Of a stretch of DNA of 64,000 bases, positions 35,734 to 44,362 are shown in pieces. The position numbers were made by a program, and so were the translations under genes. The stretch spans positions 9,480 to 73,479 of the forward strand of contig DMBU01000108.1 in assembly GCA_003446015.1 (NCBI GenBank), written 5' to 3'. The notes under the pieces are model-generated. The model saw only the letters and a program-made list of their open reading frames with translations, did no database searches and was not told the DNA's origin. Each line of letters opens with the position of its first letter. Position 1 is the stretch's first letter. The stretch comes from Bacteroidales bacterium. GTDB taxonomy: Bacteria; Bacteroidota; Bacteroidia; Bacteroidales; UBA12077.

Positions 35734-37026
35734 ATGAAAAAATTCAATCCTTTCATTTTTGCACAATTATTTTTTCTTATCCCAATAATTACTCTTTCAC
35801 AAAATGTTAATCAATCAGAAATTGAAATGCTTATAAATAAGTATCGACAAACCGAGGGCCCATATCAATCGAAAAAAATAATTAAAGATTTAAATCAATC
35901 AGGAGTTGATTATGATATTCTTTTAGTGAATATAAAGGATAATATTAATTATTCTTCCGATGTAAAAAAAGCTTATATAGAATGGAGGTATGCGATTGAC
36001 TCTATTGAATACCTCACTATTCTTTTTGTGCCAAACAATTATTCTCCCGAGAAAAAATATCCCGTTTCTTTTATCTTACATGGTGCAGCAACAACATTTA
36101 ATACTGAAGTAGTAAAACTTTATGTAAACAAAGATTCATATAATTGTGATACTTTAGATAGAATTGTTGTTTACCCGGGATGTTGGGTTATGTGTCCATG
36201 GTGGCGTGAGCGACAAACTAAAAATCTAGATTACTTACTTAATAAAATAAAACAGAACTATAATGTAGATGAAAACAACATCCACTTATCAGGAATTTCT
36301 GATGGAGGAACCGGAATTATCTATCAGGCTAATTTAAATGTAACCCCCTGGGCAAGTTTTCGTTCATATATCAGTAATCCGGGAGCAATGAGCCGGTTAA
36401 GTGATAAAACTACGTTTATAAAAAACCTTGGAAATCGCCCTTTTTTATTTATCTCATCGGAAAAAGACGAATTATTTCCACCAAGTCTAATGGATTCTTT
36501 TCTTGAAAAGATGAAACAAGCAAATAATTCATATCAATATATTCTTGCTCCAGGATATAAACATGAAATATCGTGGATGCCACTATACAGAGATACAATT
36601 TTACATTTTTATCAAAATAATCCCAGAACTCCATATCCAACAACGCTTTTTTGGCAAACCGATAATCCGAAATATGGAAGAAACCACTGGGTAATTATTG
36701 ACAAACTTTTATATAAGGATAAACAAAACCTTGAGAAATATCCTGTAATTAAACCTGTAAATAAAGATATTGATTCTTTTTCTGCCATTATTGAAGTTAA
36801 AAGAACTGAAAATACAATTCATGTAAAAACAATCAATGTTAAGCAATATACATTACTTCTTTCGTCTGAACAATTTAATTTTGAAAAAGAAATTCAGGTT
36901 TATACCAATGGGGCTCTTACATTCCAGGGTATTGTAACTAAAGATATTGAAACCTTATTAAAATGGTATAAAAAGGATCTTGACCGGACAATGCTTTTTG
37001 GTGCTGAATTAACAATAAAAATGTAA
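35734..37026 (+). CDS. secreted alpha/beta hydrolase (esterase-like)
   Basis: A 430-residue protein with signal peptide (about 1-22, ends TLSQN). The catalytic domain covers about 85-290: oxyanion region FILHGAATT (113-121), nucleophile elbow GISDGG (187-192, Ser189), acid in SSEKDELFPP (Asp245) and His277 in GYKHEISW. The pattern resembles PHB-depolymerase/feruloyl-esterase-like enzymes that act on large substrates. The last 130 residues form a separate beta-rich module with a tryptophan-rich start (FWQTDNPKYGRNHWV), perhaps a binding domain. The substrate is not known. Confidence 0.85.
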   Translation: MKKFNPFIFAQLFFLIPIITLSQNVNQSEIEMLINKYRQTEGPYQSKKIIKDLNQSGVDYDILLVNIKDNINYSSDVKKAYIEWRYAIDSIEYLTILFVPNNYSPEKKYPVSFILHGAATTFNTEVVKLYVNKDSYNCDTLDRIVVYPGCWVMCPWWRERQTKNLDYLLNKIKQNYNVDENNIHLSGISDGGTGIIYQANLNVTPWASFRSYISNPGAMSRLSDKTTFIKNLGNRPFLFISSEKDELFPPSLMDSFLEKMKQANNSYQYILAPGYKHEISWMPLYRDTILHFYQNNPRTPYPTTLFWQTDNPKYGRNHWVIIDKLLYKDKQNLEKYPVIKPVNKDIDSFSAIIEVKRTENTIHVKTINVKQYTLLLSSEQFNFEKEIQVYTNGALTFQGIVTKDIETLLKWYKKDLDRTMLFGAELTIKM

Positions 37027-37033
37027 TTGTACC

Positions 37034-38281
37034 TTATTGGAATTTCTTTTTCAAAAACCAAATGTCTTGTAAAGAAAGATTTAGATTTATGGAATAAAAG
37101 TTTTCCTGAATCAGTCCTTTGTTTAAAGTTCCGTTTTTTCCTATTTCAAAAGCAATATTAACCATACTAAGGTTTCTTTTAACTGGAATTCCAAAGCCTA
37201 AAGTTAAAGCCATTGAATTAATTGATTGATTATCAATCGTAAGGTATGATCTATTATAATAACCTCCTATACGATAATACCAGTTTTTTAAGAACACATC
37301 ACCATATCTACCTTCAGGGGTAATTTCAAAGCCCACGGATAACTTGTGGCTGTTCTTTGTTTTTAAATTTGTATTAGTAAACTCTGCGTCAGACCATTCA
37401 TTCATTAAATAATCTAGAGCAAGTGTATATTTTTCCTTTTTAGAAAATGAAAAACCTAACCCGAATTTTCTGGGAATTAAATAATCATCTTCTAATTCAA
37501 CGTCTTCATCCGAATATAATAAATTCCCATCATAATCATAAATACTTTTATCGTTTGAACTGTTCATTTGCTTTTTGTTTCCCCAAATGGCTCCTATAAC
37601 CCAATTGTATTTTTGTGTAGGAAAAGAAACCTGAATACCATAGTCTAAATAAAGCCCATTCACATTTTTACCATTATGAATAGTATAATCAGTATAAGAT
37701 CTACTTAAAGATATTTCCTCATCTTCTTCAATTAACCCAAATAAATAAGATAAATTTACTCCAAAAGAGATGTTTTTTGATAAGCTAAAGGAGTTACCCA
37801 AGTAAATCTGATTAATCCCTCCAGATCCTGAATAAGTATCATCAAAAACAGTATTGTCATTTTCCATATTACTTATGGTCGTAATTTCATATCCCACGCT
37901 ACTAAATGGTGCTAGTCCAAAGCTAACACCCCACCATTCTTTAGCCCTGAATCCTAAAGAGAAATAACAAAGGTTGCCAACTACCTGATCTTGTGAACTG
38001 GCATCTGAAGAAAACATTGAATATTCACCCATAATTCCAATCTCGTAAATAAAAAACAAGCTGTCAATGGTATTATATGAAGCGGGGTTTATACTATTTA
38101 ATCCTGTAACTGATTTTAATGCAATTCCCGTACCTCCCATAGCAGCATTCAAACTGGAACCCTTTGGATTTATCTCTCCGATTCCAAATATGGAATATGG
38201 CGAGCTCGTGAGGTTTTGTGAGAAATTTAGTTTTGGTATAGACACAATTAAGAGTAAAATCAAAGTATGTTTTAGTTTCAT
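37034..38281 (-). CDS. outer-membrane beta-barrel protein
   Basis: A 415-residue protein with signal peptide (1-21). The mature N-terminus SPYSIFGIGEINPKGSSLNAAMGGTGIA is typical of a Bacteroidota barrel family near PorV/FadL. It has repeated amphipathic strands (WWGVSFGLAPFSSVGYEI, SFGVNLSYLFG, YRIGGYYNRSYL). It is translated 19 bases after the DUF4270 lipoprotein, so the two are co-expressed. Transport or anchoring of the adjacent lipoproteins is a plausible guess; no substrate evidence is seen. It converges on the esterase gene with only 7 bases between. Confidence 0.82.
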   Translation of the reverse strand: MKLKHTLILLLIVSIPKLNFSQNLTSSPYSIFGIGEINPKGSSLNAAMGGTGIALKSVTGLNSINPASYNTIDSLFFIYEIGIMGEYSMFSSDASSQDQVVGNLCYFSLGFRAKEWWGVSFGLAPFSSVGYEITTISNMENDNTVFDDTYSGSGGINQIYLGNSFSLSKNISFGVNLSYLFGLIEEDEEISLSRSYTDYTIHNGKNVNGLYLDYGIQVSFPTQKYNWVIGAIWGNKKQMNSSNDKSIYDYDGNLLYSDEDVELEDDYLIPRKFGLGFSFSKKEKYTLALDYLMNEWSDAEFTNTNLKTKNSHKLSVGFEITPEGRYGDVFLKNWYYRIGGYYNRSYLTIDNQSINSMALTLGFGIPVKRNLSMVNIAFEIGKNGTLNKGLIQENFYSINLNLSLQDIWFLKKKFQ

Positions 38282-38300
38282 TTGATATCAAATTATAATT

Positions 38301-39626
38301 CTAGTTTTTTAAATACTTTATTTTTAAAACAGGTCTGTTTTTATAGTTACCATTCCCGGATAAAATCATTCTATCAACAGTTGTGTTGAAGTCAGGAGAG
38401 TTCAATGTAATAAATAGTCCTGTACTATTGTCAAAGTAATCATCCTCTAATTCTTCTTTTATAAATTCTGTTATATCAAAAGAATAATAAGTCTCTGTCT
38501 TGTATAGTTCATCCATATTAAATTCAGCAACTTCTGCATTTCCACTTTCATCGACATTTAAGGCTACATACTCATTATAAGCATTCGTTTTATAATAAAT
38601 TAAATCGGGGAATCCTGTATCGTAACACTCTTGAGTTGGTTTTAAAATTAATTCAACCTTCAGAATTAATTCATTTTCATCAAATATTCGAGTATTAAAA
38701 TATGGAAATCGAACTTTCGTGATTATCCCAGTTCCACCCTGTATATATGATTTATTATCCGTTAAATCCGAACGGAGGTCTACCTTCTGAGTTAATAAAT
38801 TACTTAATAGTGTATTTGTGCGGTCGCCAGATAATTGGTTGAATTGATATAAGGCACTAGTATGATTAAATTCGTTAACTATTTCCTCTACTTCATTTTC
38901 TATTCTACTTGTATATAATCTCATTTTAACATTTTCGCTATCAAAACCAATAATTGAGTTGCATTGAAATTCATCTGAACTAATTGCTATTCCATGAAAA
39001 TATTTTTCGAATTCCACTGTTGAGGAAACTTCAAGGGCGCTTGCTTTCAATTTATTTGTAATATCTAATCCTAAATTATTGCTTAACCGGATCTCAACAA
39101 TAGTGTCCCGATTGGGTCGGGGGTAAAATGAGTAACTTCCTATCGGAGTATCAAACTTATTTATATCAGATGTGTTATAATATTTATCTGAACTAGAGGG
39201 TAAAGAAAGGCTTTCACTTAATCGGTATATTAATATCTGCTGAATTGTATTAGTATCACCAAATGAATAGCTTGAATAAGGTAAAACTAATGTTAATGAA
39301 TCATATTTATCATCATTTTCAATATCAAAAGTACTCGGAAGGCTAAAGGTTAAAAAACTCGTTGCTTTAATATCTCCTAATTCACTATCTTCATAATAAC
39401 CAGAAAGTACAACTCCCAAATTTGAAGTTTGTATAGAGTCAATTAAAACAGTTGAAAGTTCTACATAAAATGTATCTACTTCAATAATATCTGTTGCCCG
39501 TTCAACAAATTCAGATCCTAATGTAAGTTCTTCATTTTCATTTGAGCATGAAGAAATCAAGCTTGTTAATAACATATTTAATAATAGAACCCAAACTGAT
39601 CCTTTGACAAAGCCCCTATATATCAT
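38301..39626 (-). CDS. DUF4270 lipoprotein
   Basis: A 441-residue lipoprotein: signal with LLTSLISSC (lipid Cys27), then SNENEELTLGSEFVE. The DUF4270 hallmark runs through EVDTFYVELSTVLIDSIQTS and VVLSGYYEDSELGDIKATSF (about 49-90), and the rest is beta-rich with the late block RMILSGNGNYKNRPVLKIKY. The function is unknown. It heads a two-gene unit with the barrel protein and is divergent from the kelch/DUF4907 unit; this grouping recurs in the phylum to my knowledge. Confidence 0.88.
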   Translation of the reverse strand: MIYRGFVKGSVWVLLLNMLLTSLISSCSNENEELTLGSEFVERATDIIEVDTFYVELSTVLIDSIQTSNLGVVLSGYYEDSELGDIKATSFLTFSLPSTFDIENDDKYDSLTLVLPYSSYSFGDTNTIQQILIYRLSESLSLPSSSDKYYNTSDINKFDTPIGSYSFYPRPNRDTIVEIRLSNNLGLDITNKLKASALEVSSTVEFEKYFHGIAISSDEFQCNSIIGFDSENVKMRLYTSRIENEVEEIVNEFNHTSALYQFNQLSGDRTNTLLSNLLTQKVDLRSDLTDNKSYIQGGTGIITKVRFPYFNTRIFDENELILKVELILKPTQECYDTGFPDLIYYKTNAYNEYVALNVDESGNAEVAEFNMDELYKTETYYSFDITEFIKEELEDDYFDNSTGLFITLNSPDFNTTVDRMILSGNGNYKNRPVLKIKYLKN

Positions 39627-39930
39627 AACTTTAACAATTATTTATTTGCAACGTAAAGAATGATAAATTAAGAAAGAGTTAAAAACATTATCGATTACAA
39701 CAGTAATTTCATAGACTAATAATTCACGAGGTTTCTGTTAATACACCATTAACGCCAATATAATTAACATTATCAGAATTTTTAGTTAAAAAACCTCCCG
39801 TTGTGTTTATTAATAATATCAACCATCCTTAAAATCCTGTTATTTATCGATGAAAAATTAAGCTCAATCTATAAAATTATATATGCAATATTTGACCGTT
39901 TATATTTGACCCAAATCTTAATTTAGAAAA
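39627..39930. promoter_or_regulatory. divergent intergenic region, DUF4270 and kelch genes
   Basis: About 300 bases without a gene. TATATTTG at 39901-39908 fits the -7 box and would start the kelch transcript about 15 bases before its ATG. No convincing -33 box, repeat or RNA gene was seen. AT-rich throughout. Confidence 0.45.
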
Positions 39931-40962
39931 ATGCTTATGAAAAAGTATAATGATCTTATCAAAACAAATTTTAAAATTCTCCTTTTAGGATTCTTAACCT
40001 TTCTAATTTCATCCTGTGATGATGATGATGATGATGATGATACAATTGGAAACTGGATTGAACTATCTGATTTTGATGGTATCCCCAGGTGCGATGCAAC
40101 TGCGTTTACTATCAACGGGAAAGCTTATTTAGGCACAGGTTATGAAGAGGGGTCAACTCGCTTAAAAGATTTTTGGGAGTATAATCCCGATTTAAATTAT
40201 TGGTCGCAGAAAGCAGACTTCCCGGGAGGAATAAGAAATGGGGCTGTTGGTTTTAGTATTAATGAGAAAGGTTATATTGGCACCGGTTATGATGGTGATA
40301 ATAAGTTAAAAGATTTCTGGGAATATAATCCTTCGGATAATTCGTGGATTCAAATCTCCGATTTTGGAGGAACAGCCAGGTATGGAGCTATTGCCTTCTC
40401 GATTGGCAATTGCGGATATGTGGGTACCGGCTATGATGAGAATTACCTTAAAGATTTCTGGAAATACGATCAAACCACTGGAGAATGGTCCTTAATTTAT
40501 GGCTATGGGGGCTCTAAAAGAAAAGATGCGGTAGCTTTTGTAATTGATAATAAGGCTTATATAAGCACTGGCCTAGACAATGGTGTTTATGAAGAAGATT
40601 TCTGGTCGTACGATCCAGAAGCAGATTTATGGACTGAATTAAGGGATATTGCAGATAATACCGACGAAAGCTTTGATGATGATTATACAATTTCGGGTAT
40701 TGACCGTGTAGCTTTCACTGTTAATGGGAAAGGGTACATTGCTACCGGAGGTACCGGAGGTGTTGGAGGTGCTGTATGGGAATACGATCCTATAACCGAC
40801 TTGTGGGAACAAAAAACATATTTTGAAGGTTCCTCGCGGGTTAATGCGGTTGGTTTTGCAATTGGAAACAGAGGATACATAGCTACAGGCCAAAGTTCAT
40901 CATATTATTTTGATGATTTATGGGGATTTGATCCTGACGCTGAATATGACGAGTATGATTAA
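39931..40962 (+). CDS. surface lipoprotein with kelch-type propeller
   Basis: A 343-residue lipoprotein. The signal ends LISSC, immediately followed by eight Asp (encoded by eight GAT triplets, 40018-40041), which fits the acidic surface-export signal of Bacteroidota lipoproteins. Six kelch-like repeats follow, each with a pattern like AFTINGKAYLGTGY...LKDFWEYNPDLNYW, forming a six-bladed propeller to the end. It overlaps the start of the DUF4907 gene. Probably a surface binding protein; the ligand is unknown. The GAT run could vary in length by slippage without breaking the frame. Confidence 0.88.
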   Translation: MLMKKYNDLIKTNFKILLLGFLTFLISSCDDDDDDDDTIGNWIELSDFDGIPRCDATAFTINGKAYLGTGYEEGSTRLKDFWEYNPDLNYWSQKADFPGGIRNGAVGFSINEKGYIGTGYDGDNKLKDFWEYNPSDNSWIQISDFGGTARYGAIAFSIGNCGYVGTGYDENYLKDFWKYDQTTGEWSLIYGYGGSKRKDAVAFVIDNKAYISTGLDNGVYEEDFWSYDPEADLWTELRDIADNTDESFDDDYTISGIDRVAFTVNGKGYIATGGTGGVGGAVWEYDPITDLWEQKTYFEGSSRVNAVGFAIGNRGYIATGQSSSYYFDDLWGFDPDAEYDEYD

Positions 40963-41287
40963 TAGCAGATCTTTTCTAATTACCTTGATACTTTTTGTTA
41001 TTGTAATTGGGGTATCTGGAATTTTTTATTTAGGGTATAAACAATTACAATTAAATAAAATTAAATTAAAGGTATTCCGAACAGAAAATGGGTGGGCTTA
41101 TGATATTATAAACAATAATGGAGTTTTTATTCATCAGCTCAACATCCCAGCAATACAAAAGAAAGTTGCATTCACCAATAAAAATGATGCACAAAAAGTA
41201 GGAAATTTAGTTTTACAAAAATTAGAATCTGATAAATTCCCTATAATTTCAAAAGAAGAGTTGGATAGTTTAAAAATACAATATTAA
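40955..41287 (+). CDS. DUF4907 membrane-anchored protein
   Basis: A 110-residue protein with an N-terminal membrane helix (SFLITLILFVIVIGVSGIF). The DUF4907 core follows: VFRTENGWAYDIINNNG, then FIHQLNIPAIQKKVAFTNKNDAQKVGNLVLQKL in two parts. I choose the ATG at 40955, which overlaps the stop of the kelch gene; ATG 40946 is equally in frame. The overlap shows translational coupling. Function unknown. Confidence 0.85.
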   Translation: MINSRSFLITLILFVIVIGVSGIFYLGYKQLQLNKIKLKVFRTENGWAYDIINNNGVFIHQLNIPAIQKKVAFTNKNDAQKVGNLVLQKLESDKFPIISKEELDSLKIQY

Positions 41288-41293
41288 ATAAGA

Positions 41294-41325
41294 AAGGGAG
41301 TGTCCTGACAACACTCCCTTTTTTG
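41294..41325. terminator. bidirectional terminator
   Basis: AAGGGAGTGT and ACACTCCCTT form a 10-bp stem with a 7-base loop and T-tract, between converging DUF4907 and FKBP genes. Confidence 0.88.
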
Positions 41326-41327
41326 TT

Positions 41328-41783
41328 TTAATTTGCCACATTAATTAATTCAACTTCGAATATTAACACAGAATTTGGAGGTATACCAGACCTTGCAGTG
41401 GAACCATATCCTAATCCAGAAGGTATAAAAAGAGTTCCCTTTCCTCCGGCCCTGAACAATTGCATACCTTCTTGCCATCCTTTTATATATACATATAAAG
41501 GATAGTCTTTTACAGTTCCTTCGTCAAAGACTTCTCCATTTAATAACATCCCTTTGTAATTAGCTCTAATAACAGAACTAAGGTTTGGATAATTACCAGT
41601 ACCTTCTTCTTCAATTATGTAATACAATCCGGACGAGGTTGATTCAGCAACCAAGCTGCTATCTTGTAAATATGTTTCAATTAATTCAATATCTTTTTTC
41701 AGTTGTTCCGCCGCCGGATCGTCATCTTCACAGGCAATAAAAGCAAAAATGGCGATTATTATTAAAAATCCTAACTTTTTCAT
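41328..41783 (-). CDS. FKBP-type peptidyl-prolyl isomerase lipoprotein
   Basis: A 151-residue lipoprotein. The lipobox IAC (Cys18) is followed by EDDDPAAEQ, again an acidic tail. The FKBP fold covers about 50-150: SGLYYIIEEEGTGNYPN, VIRANYKGMLLNGEVFDEG, VYIKGWQEGMQLFRAGGKGTLFIPSGLGYGSTA (in parts) and IPPNSVLIFEVELINV. The active-site-type residues of FKBP (Tyr, Asp-like region, Trp in GWQEG) are mostly kept. It likely acts on periplasmic or surface proteins. Confidence 0.93.
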   Translation of the reverse strand: MKKLGFLIIIAIFAFIACEDDDPAAEQLKKDIELIETYLQDSSLVAESTSSGLYYIIEEEGTGNYPNLSSVIRANYKGMLLNGEVFDEGTVKDYPLYVYIKGWQEGMQLFRAGGKGTLFIPSGLGYGSTARSGIPPNSVLIFEVELINVAN

Positions 41784-41842
41784 TTATTTCTGATTTAATC
41801 CTTCACAAAGGATACAATGATAAACAATAAATTTATACTTTT

Positions 41843-42295
41843 CTATTTTGGTAACAGCCCAAAAATTTTCCAAATTGTTTTATGAAATTTATGGATACTA
41901 TTTACCGGATTAGCAAACATAAAAATACATTCCTTTTCAATTAAATCAATATTGTTTTCTTTAGCTATAGTTGCTGATTCTTTTGTGTTTGCTGTTTGTT
42001 GAATCCAAATGTGCTTAATCCCTTTTTTTGCTGCCTGTTTTAAAATTTCATCTGTCGATGATTTTGGAGTTACAATAAATAGTTTTTCGTATTCACCCGG
42101 GATGTCTGCAACGGATTTATAACATTTTATTCCTTTGAGTTCATCCAATTTAGGATTTATGGGACAAATGTCATATCCCTTTTGTTTTAATTCGTTAAAT
42201 ATTGCATAACCAAATTTCTTAGTATTCGCTGAAACACCAGCAATAGCCATTTTTTTTGGTGCTAAAAATTCCTCAATACTTTGTTTTTTGCTCAT
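41843..42295 (-). CDS. CoA-binding (YccU-type) protein
   Basis: A 150-residue Rossmann-fold protein of the CoA-binding domain family. Hallmarks are MAIAGVSANTKKFGYAIFNELKQKGYDICPINP (split over 17-49) and KLFIVTPKSSTDEILKQAAKKGIKHIWIQ. ECIFMFANPVNSIHKFH near the end contains a Cys in the usual IxxxCIM position. Such stand-alone proteins have no settled function. Single gene. Confidence 0.9.
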   Translation of the reverse strand: MSKKQSIEEFLAPKKMAIAGVSANTKKFGYAIFNELKQKGYDICPINPKLDELKGIKCYKSVADIPGEYEKLFIVTPKSSTDEILKQAAKKGIKHIWIQQTANTKESATIAKENNIDLIEKECIFMFANPVNSIHKFHKTIWKIFGLLPK

Positions 42296-42356
42296 AATTT
42301 AATGTTTTAGAATTAATTTCTTTGAAAAATTCTCATAACAAATTTAATTATAAAAA

Positions 42357-42377
42357 CATGAGGTATAAAACCTCATG
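42357..42377. repeat. small palindrome near the CoA-binding gene
   Basis: catgaggt and acctcatg arms round ataaa, an 8-bp stem. Another REP-like single hairpin; no T-tract. Confidence 0.45.
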
Positions 42378-42472
42378 CTAATATTTCAACCAATAACAAT
42401 TTTATTTTGTGTATTTATCCAGGATACGATCAGTAATTATTATCATTCCAACAATTAGAAAGTAAATGAAAA

Positions 42473-43117
42473 TTATTTTTCAATTTCCTCAAATTCTTTT
42501 AAATAGGATTTCAATTTATCAAGATGTTGCTTATATAACCGTTTATTTATATACTGAGAAAAGGGAATCATAAAAGCACTTCCTATAATCATTATTAGTA
42601 TCATCTTTACAACCATTCTTGTTTCCATTGTTAGAAATAATTCTGCGAAATCTTTTTCTCCAGCAGCAACAGAAAGGCCCATTAGCATTCCAAAAGCAAA
42701 CGAGAAAGGGATGATAATAAATTTAGCAAAGCTGCTCATATTAAAATTAACATATTTTTCAATATCGCGAATAGTTTTATCTAATGCTGGTTTTAGTTGA
42801 TCTGAAGAAATTACGGTTTTTCTTATTCTATAATAATTTCTCCACGTGAAAGAAATAGTCCAGCCAAGAAATAAAATAGCAACTGGAATAAAATATATTT
42901 TATATGAAAAGTTAAGAAAAATAAACAAGCATATAATGATTCCAAGAAACATTGGAATTCCAAGAATAAGTTCAAATCTGTAACTCCTTTTTATTTTATT
43001 TAATGCAGTATTTGATTTGCTCCCTATTTTTAATCTGGTTTCAAGTTCTTCCTTATTTAGAATTTCTGTATTCTTAAAGGAATTTTTCCATGTATTTTTT
43101 ATTTCGTCAAATTCCAT
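42473..43117 (-). CDS. membrane partner of the ECF sigma factor (putative anti-sigma)
   Basis: A 214-residue protein with four membrane segments (about 50-70, 76-92, 136-158, 171-190 by hydrophobicity). The cytosolic N-terminus starts MEFDEIKNTWKNSFKNTEILNKEELETRL. It starts at ATG 43117 inside the last codons of the sigma factor gene (11-base overlap), the usual sign of a sigma/anti-sigma pair. It lacks a zinc HxxxCxxC motif, so it is not a classical ZAS anti-sigma. The role is inferred from context only. Confidence 0.75.
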   Translation of the reverse strand: MEFDEIKNTWKNSFKNTEILNKEELETRLKIGSKSNTALNKIKRSYRFELILGIPMFLGIIICLFIFLNFSYKIYFIPVAILFLGWTISFTWRNYYRIRKTVISSDQLKPALDKTIRDIEKYVNFNMSSFAKFIIIPFSFAFGMLMGLSVAAGEKDFAELFLTMETRMVVKMILIMIIGSAFMIPFSQYINKRLYKQHLDKLKSYLKEFEEIEK

Positions 43118-43616
43118 ATTCAAGCTCCTTTAAAATCTTCTGTAATTTAGTTTTAATACGGTTAATTTTCACCCCAACATTCGAAACCGAAATACCAGAT
43201 ATTTCTGATATTTCTTCATAACTATAATCATCCATGTATAACATAATAATCGCTTTTTCTGCATTATTCAGCTTATTTATTGCTTTTTGAACTAACTCTA
43301 TCCGGTCTTCTTTTTCTTTATATGATTCATCCTCAGGAATATGTGCAGGCAAATCTGAAATAGAATCCTCATTAACTTTTTGATCTTTACGAAATTGAGC
43401 AATAGCTGTATTTAATGCTACCCGATACATCCAGGTCGAAAATTTTGATTGCCTATTGAATGTCGGAAATGATTGCCAAAGCTGTACCAAAATATCCTGA
43501 AAAAGATCTTGCTGACACTCTTCTTTATCGCAATACATCCTGGATACTTTATAAATTATTCCCTGATGCTTTTCGATTAAAGAAACAAATTCTTCTTTTA
43601 AGTTTAATTTCGTCAA
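43107..43616 (-). CDS. ECF-family RNA polymerase sigma factor
   Basis: A 169-residue sigma-70 factor. Region 2 is about 10-75 (IYKVSRMYCDKEECQQDLFQDILVQLWQSFPTFNRQSKFSTWMYRVALNTAI in parts). Region 4 is about 110-165 (KAIIMLYMDDYSYEEISEISG and SNVGVKINRIKTKL). An in-frame stop lies two codons before a TTG at 43616 and the first ATG is well inside region 2, so TTG is the most likely start. It pairs with the overlapping membrane protein. Targets unknown. Confidence 0.93.
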   Translation of the reverse strand: MTKLNLKEEFVSLIEKHQGIIYKVSRMYCDKEECQQDLFQDILVQLWQSFPTFNRQSKFSTWMYRVALNTAIAQFRKDQKVNEDSISDLPAHIPEDESYKEKEDRIELVQKAINKLNNAEKAIIMLYMDDYSYEEISEISGISVSNVGVKINRIKTKLQKILKELEYGI

Positions 43617-43696
43617 CTCTTATGAATTTTACTTTTTCTGAAAAGTTAGTTGAAAAAAGACATCAAATATTACATTAAAGATTAAAAATAATAGTC

Positions 43697-44275
43697 CTAA
43701 TTATTTTGCATCCTTACTGATTTAATCTTAAGAGGCTCAATGAGCATTTGCCCGTTGGTTGACAAATTCTGTATTTTTTTTACGATTTCCATTCCCTCTA
43801 TGACTTTTCCAAATGCAGCAAATCCTTGCCCATCTGGATTTCGTTTACCTCCATAATCCAACTCTGGTTGATCGCCAATACAAATGAAAAATTCTGAGCT
43901 GGCAGAACCTGGCTCTGCTCTGGCCATTGAGATAGATCCATCTTTATGCAGTATGCCTGTTTCATATGTTGTCTCGTGCTGAATTGGAGGGAATGGAGAT
44001 TCTTCAACATCAAAGCCCAGACCTCCCTGTATAACTTCAATTTTTATTTCGTTATCAGGTTGATTATCCAATCTTACAACACGGTAAAAATGAGCTCCTT
44101 CGAGTTTATTATTTTCGATATATTTAATAAAATTTGTGCATGTAACTGGAGCCTTATCCTGATAAAGCTCAGCAATGATTGACCCTAATTCTGTGTTTAT
44201 TTCAATTTTAATATTTTGACCAAATCCCTTGATCATGGGAAATAATAAAATAATTGAAAGCAGGATTTTTCTCAT
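43697..44275 (-). CDS. periplasmic cyclophilin-type peptidyl-prolyl isomerase
   Basis: A 192-residue cyclophilin with a signal peptide (1-19, ends KGFG). Core blocks: IKIEINTELGSIIAELYQDKAPVTCTNFIKYIE (in parts), the HFYRVV block near 72-77, VIQGG near 93-97, GSISMARAEPGSASSEFFICIGD near 125-147, and FAAFGKVIEGMEIVKKI. The catalytic Arg in FYRVV and the QGG motif are kept. It folds exported proteins. Single gene downstream of the sigma pair but on its own. Confidence 0.94.
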   Translation of the reverse strand: MRKILLSIILLFPMIKGFGQNIKIEINTELGSIIAELYQDKAPVTCTNFIKYIENNKLEGAHFYRVVRLDNQPDNEIKIEVIQGGLGFDVEESPFPPIQHETTYETGILHKDGSISMARAEPGSASSEFFICIGDQPELDYGGKRNPDGQGFAAFGKVIEGMEIVKKIQNLSTNGQMLIEPLKIKSVRMQNN

Positions 44276-44336
44276 TTTAAATAATTTTTGATTTATACAG
44301 AATAAAAGTAAAAGTATTAATAAAATTCAATTTCTC

Positions 44337-44344
44337 TATCTTTG
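44337..44344 (+). promoter_or_regulatory. candidate -7 box for the UvrA fusion gene
   Basis: TATCTTTG matches TAnnTTTG 18 bases before the ATG at 44363. No -33 box at the right distance. Confidence 0.45.
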
Positions 44345-44362
44345 TAATTCAAATTAAAACAG

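Noticed and set aside
42402..42446. 14-codon ORF with a hydrophobic upstream stretch after the anti-sigma-like gene (ends ITDRILDKYTK)
   Set aside because: It looks like a small membrane peptide, but only the last 14 codons follow an ATG; the hydrophobic part would need a non-standard start. Not called without homologues.
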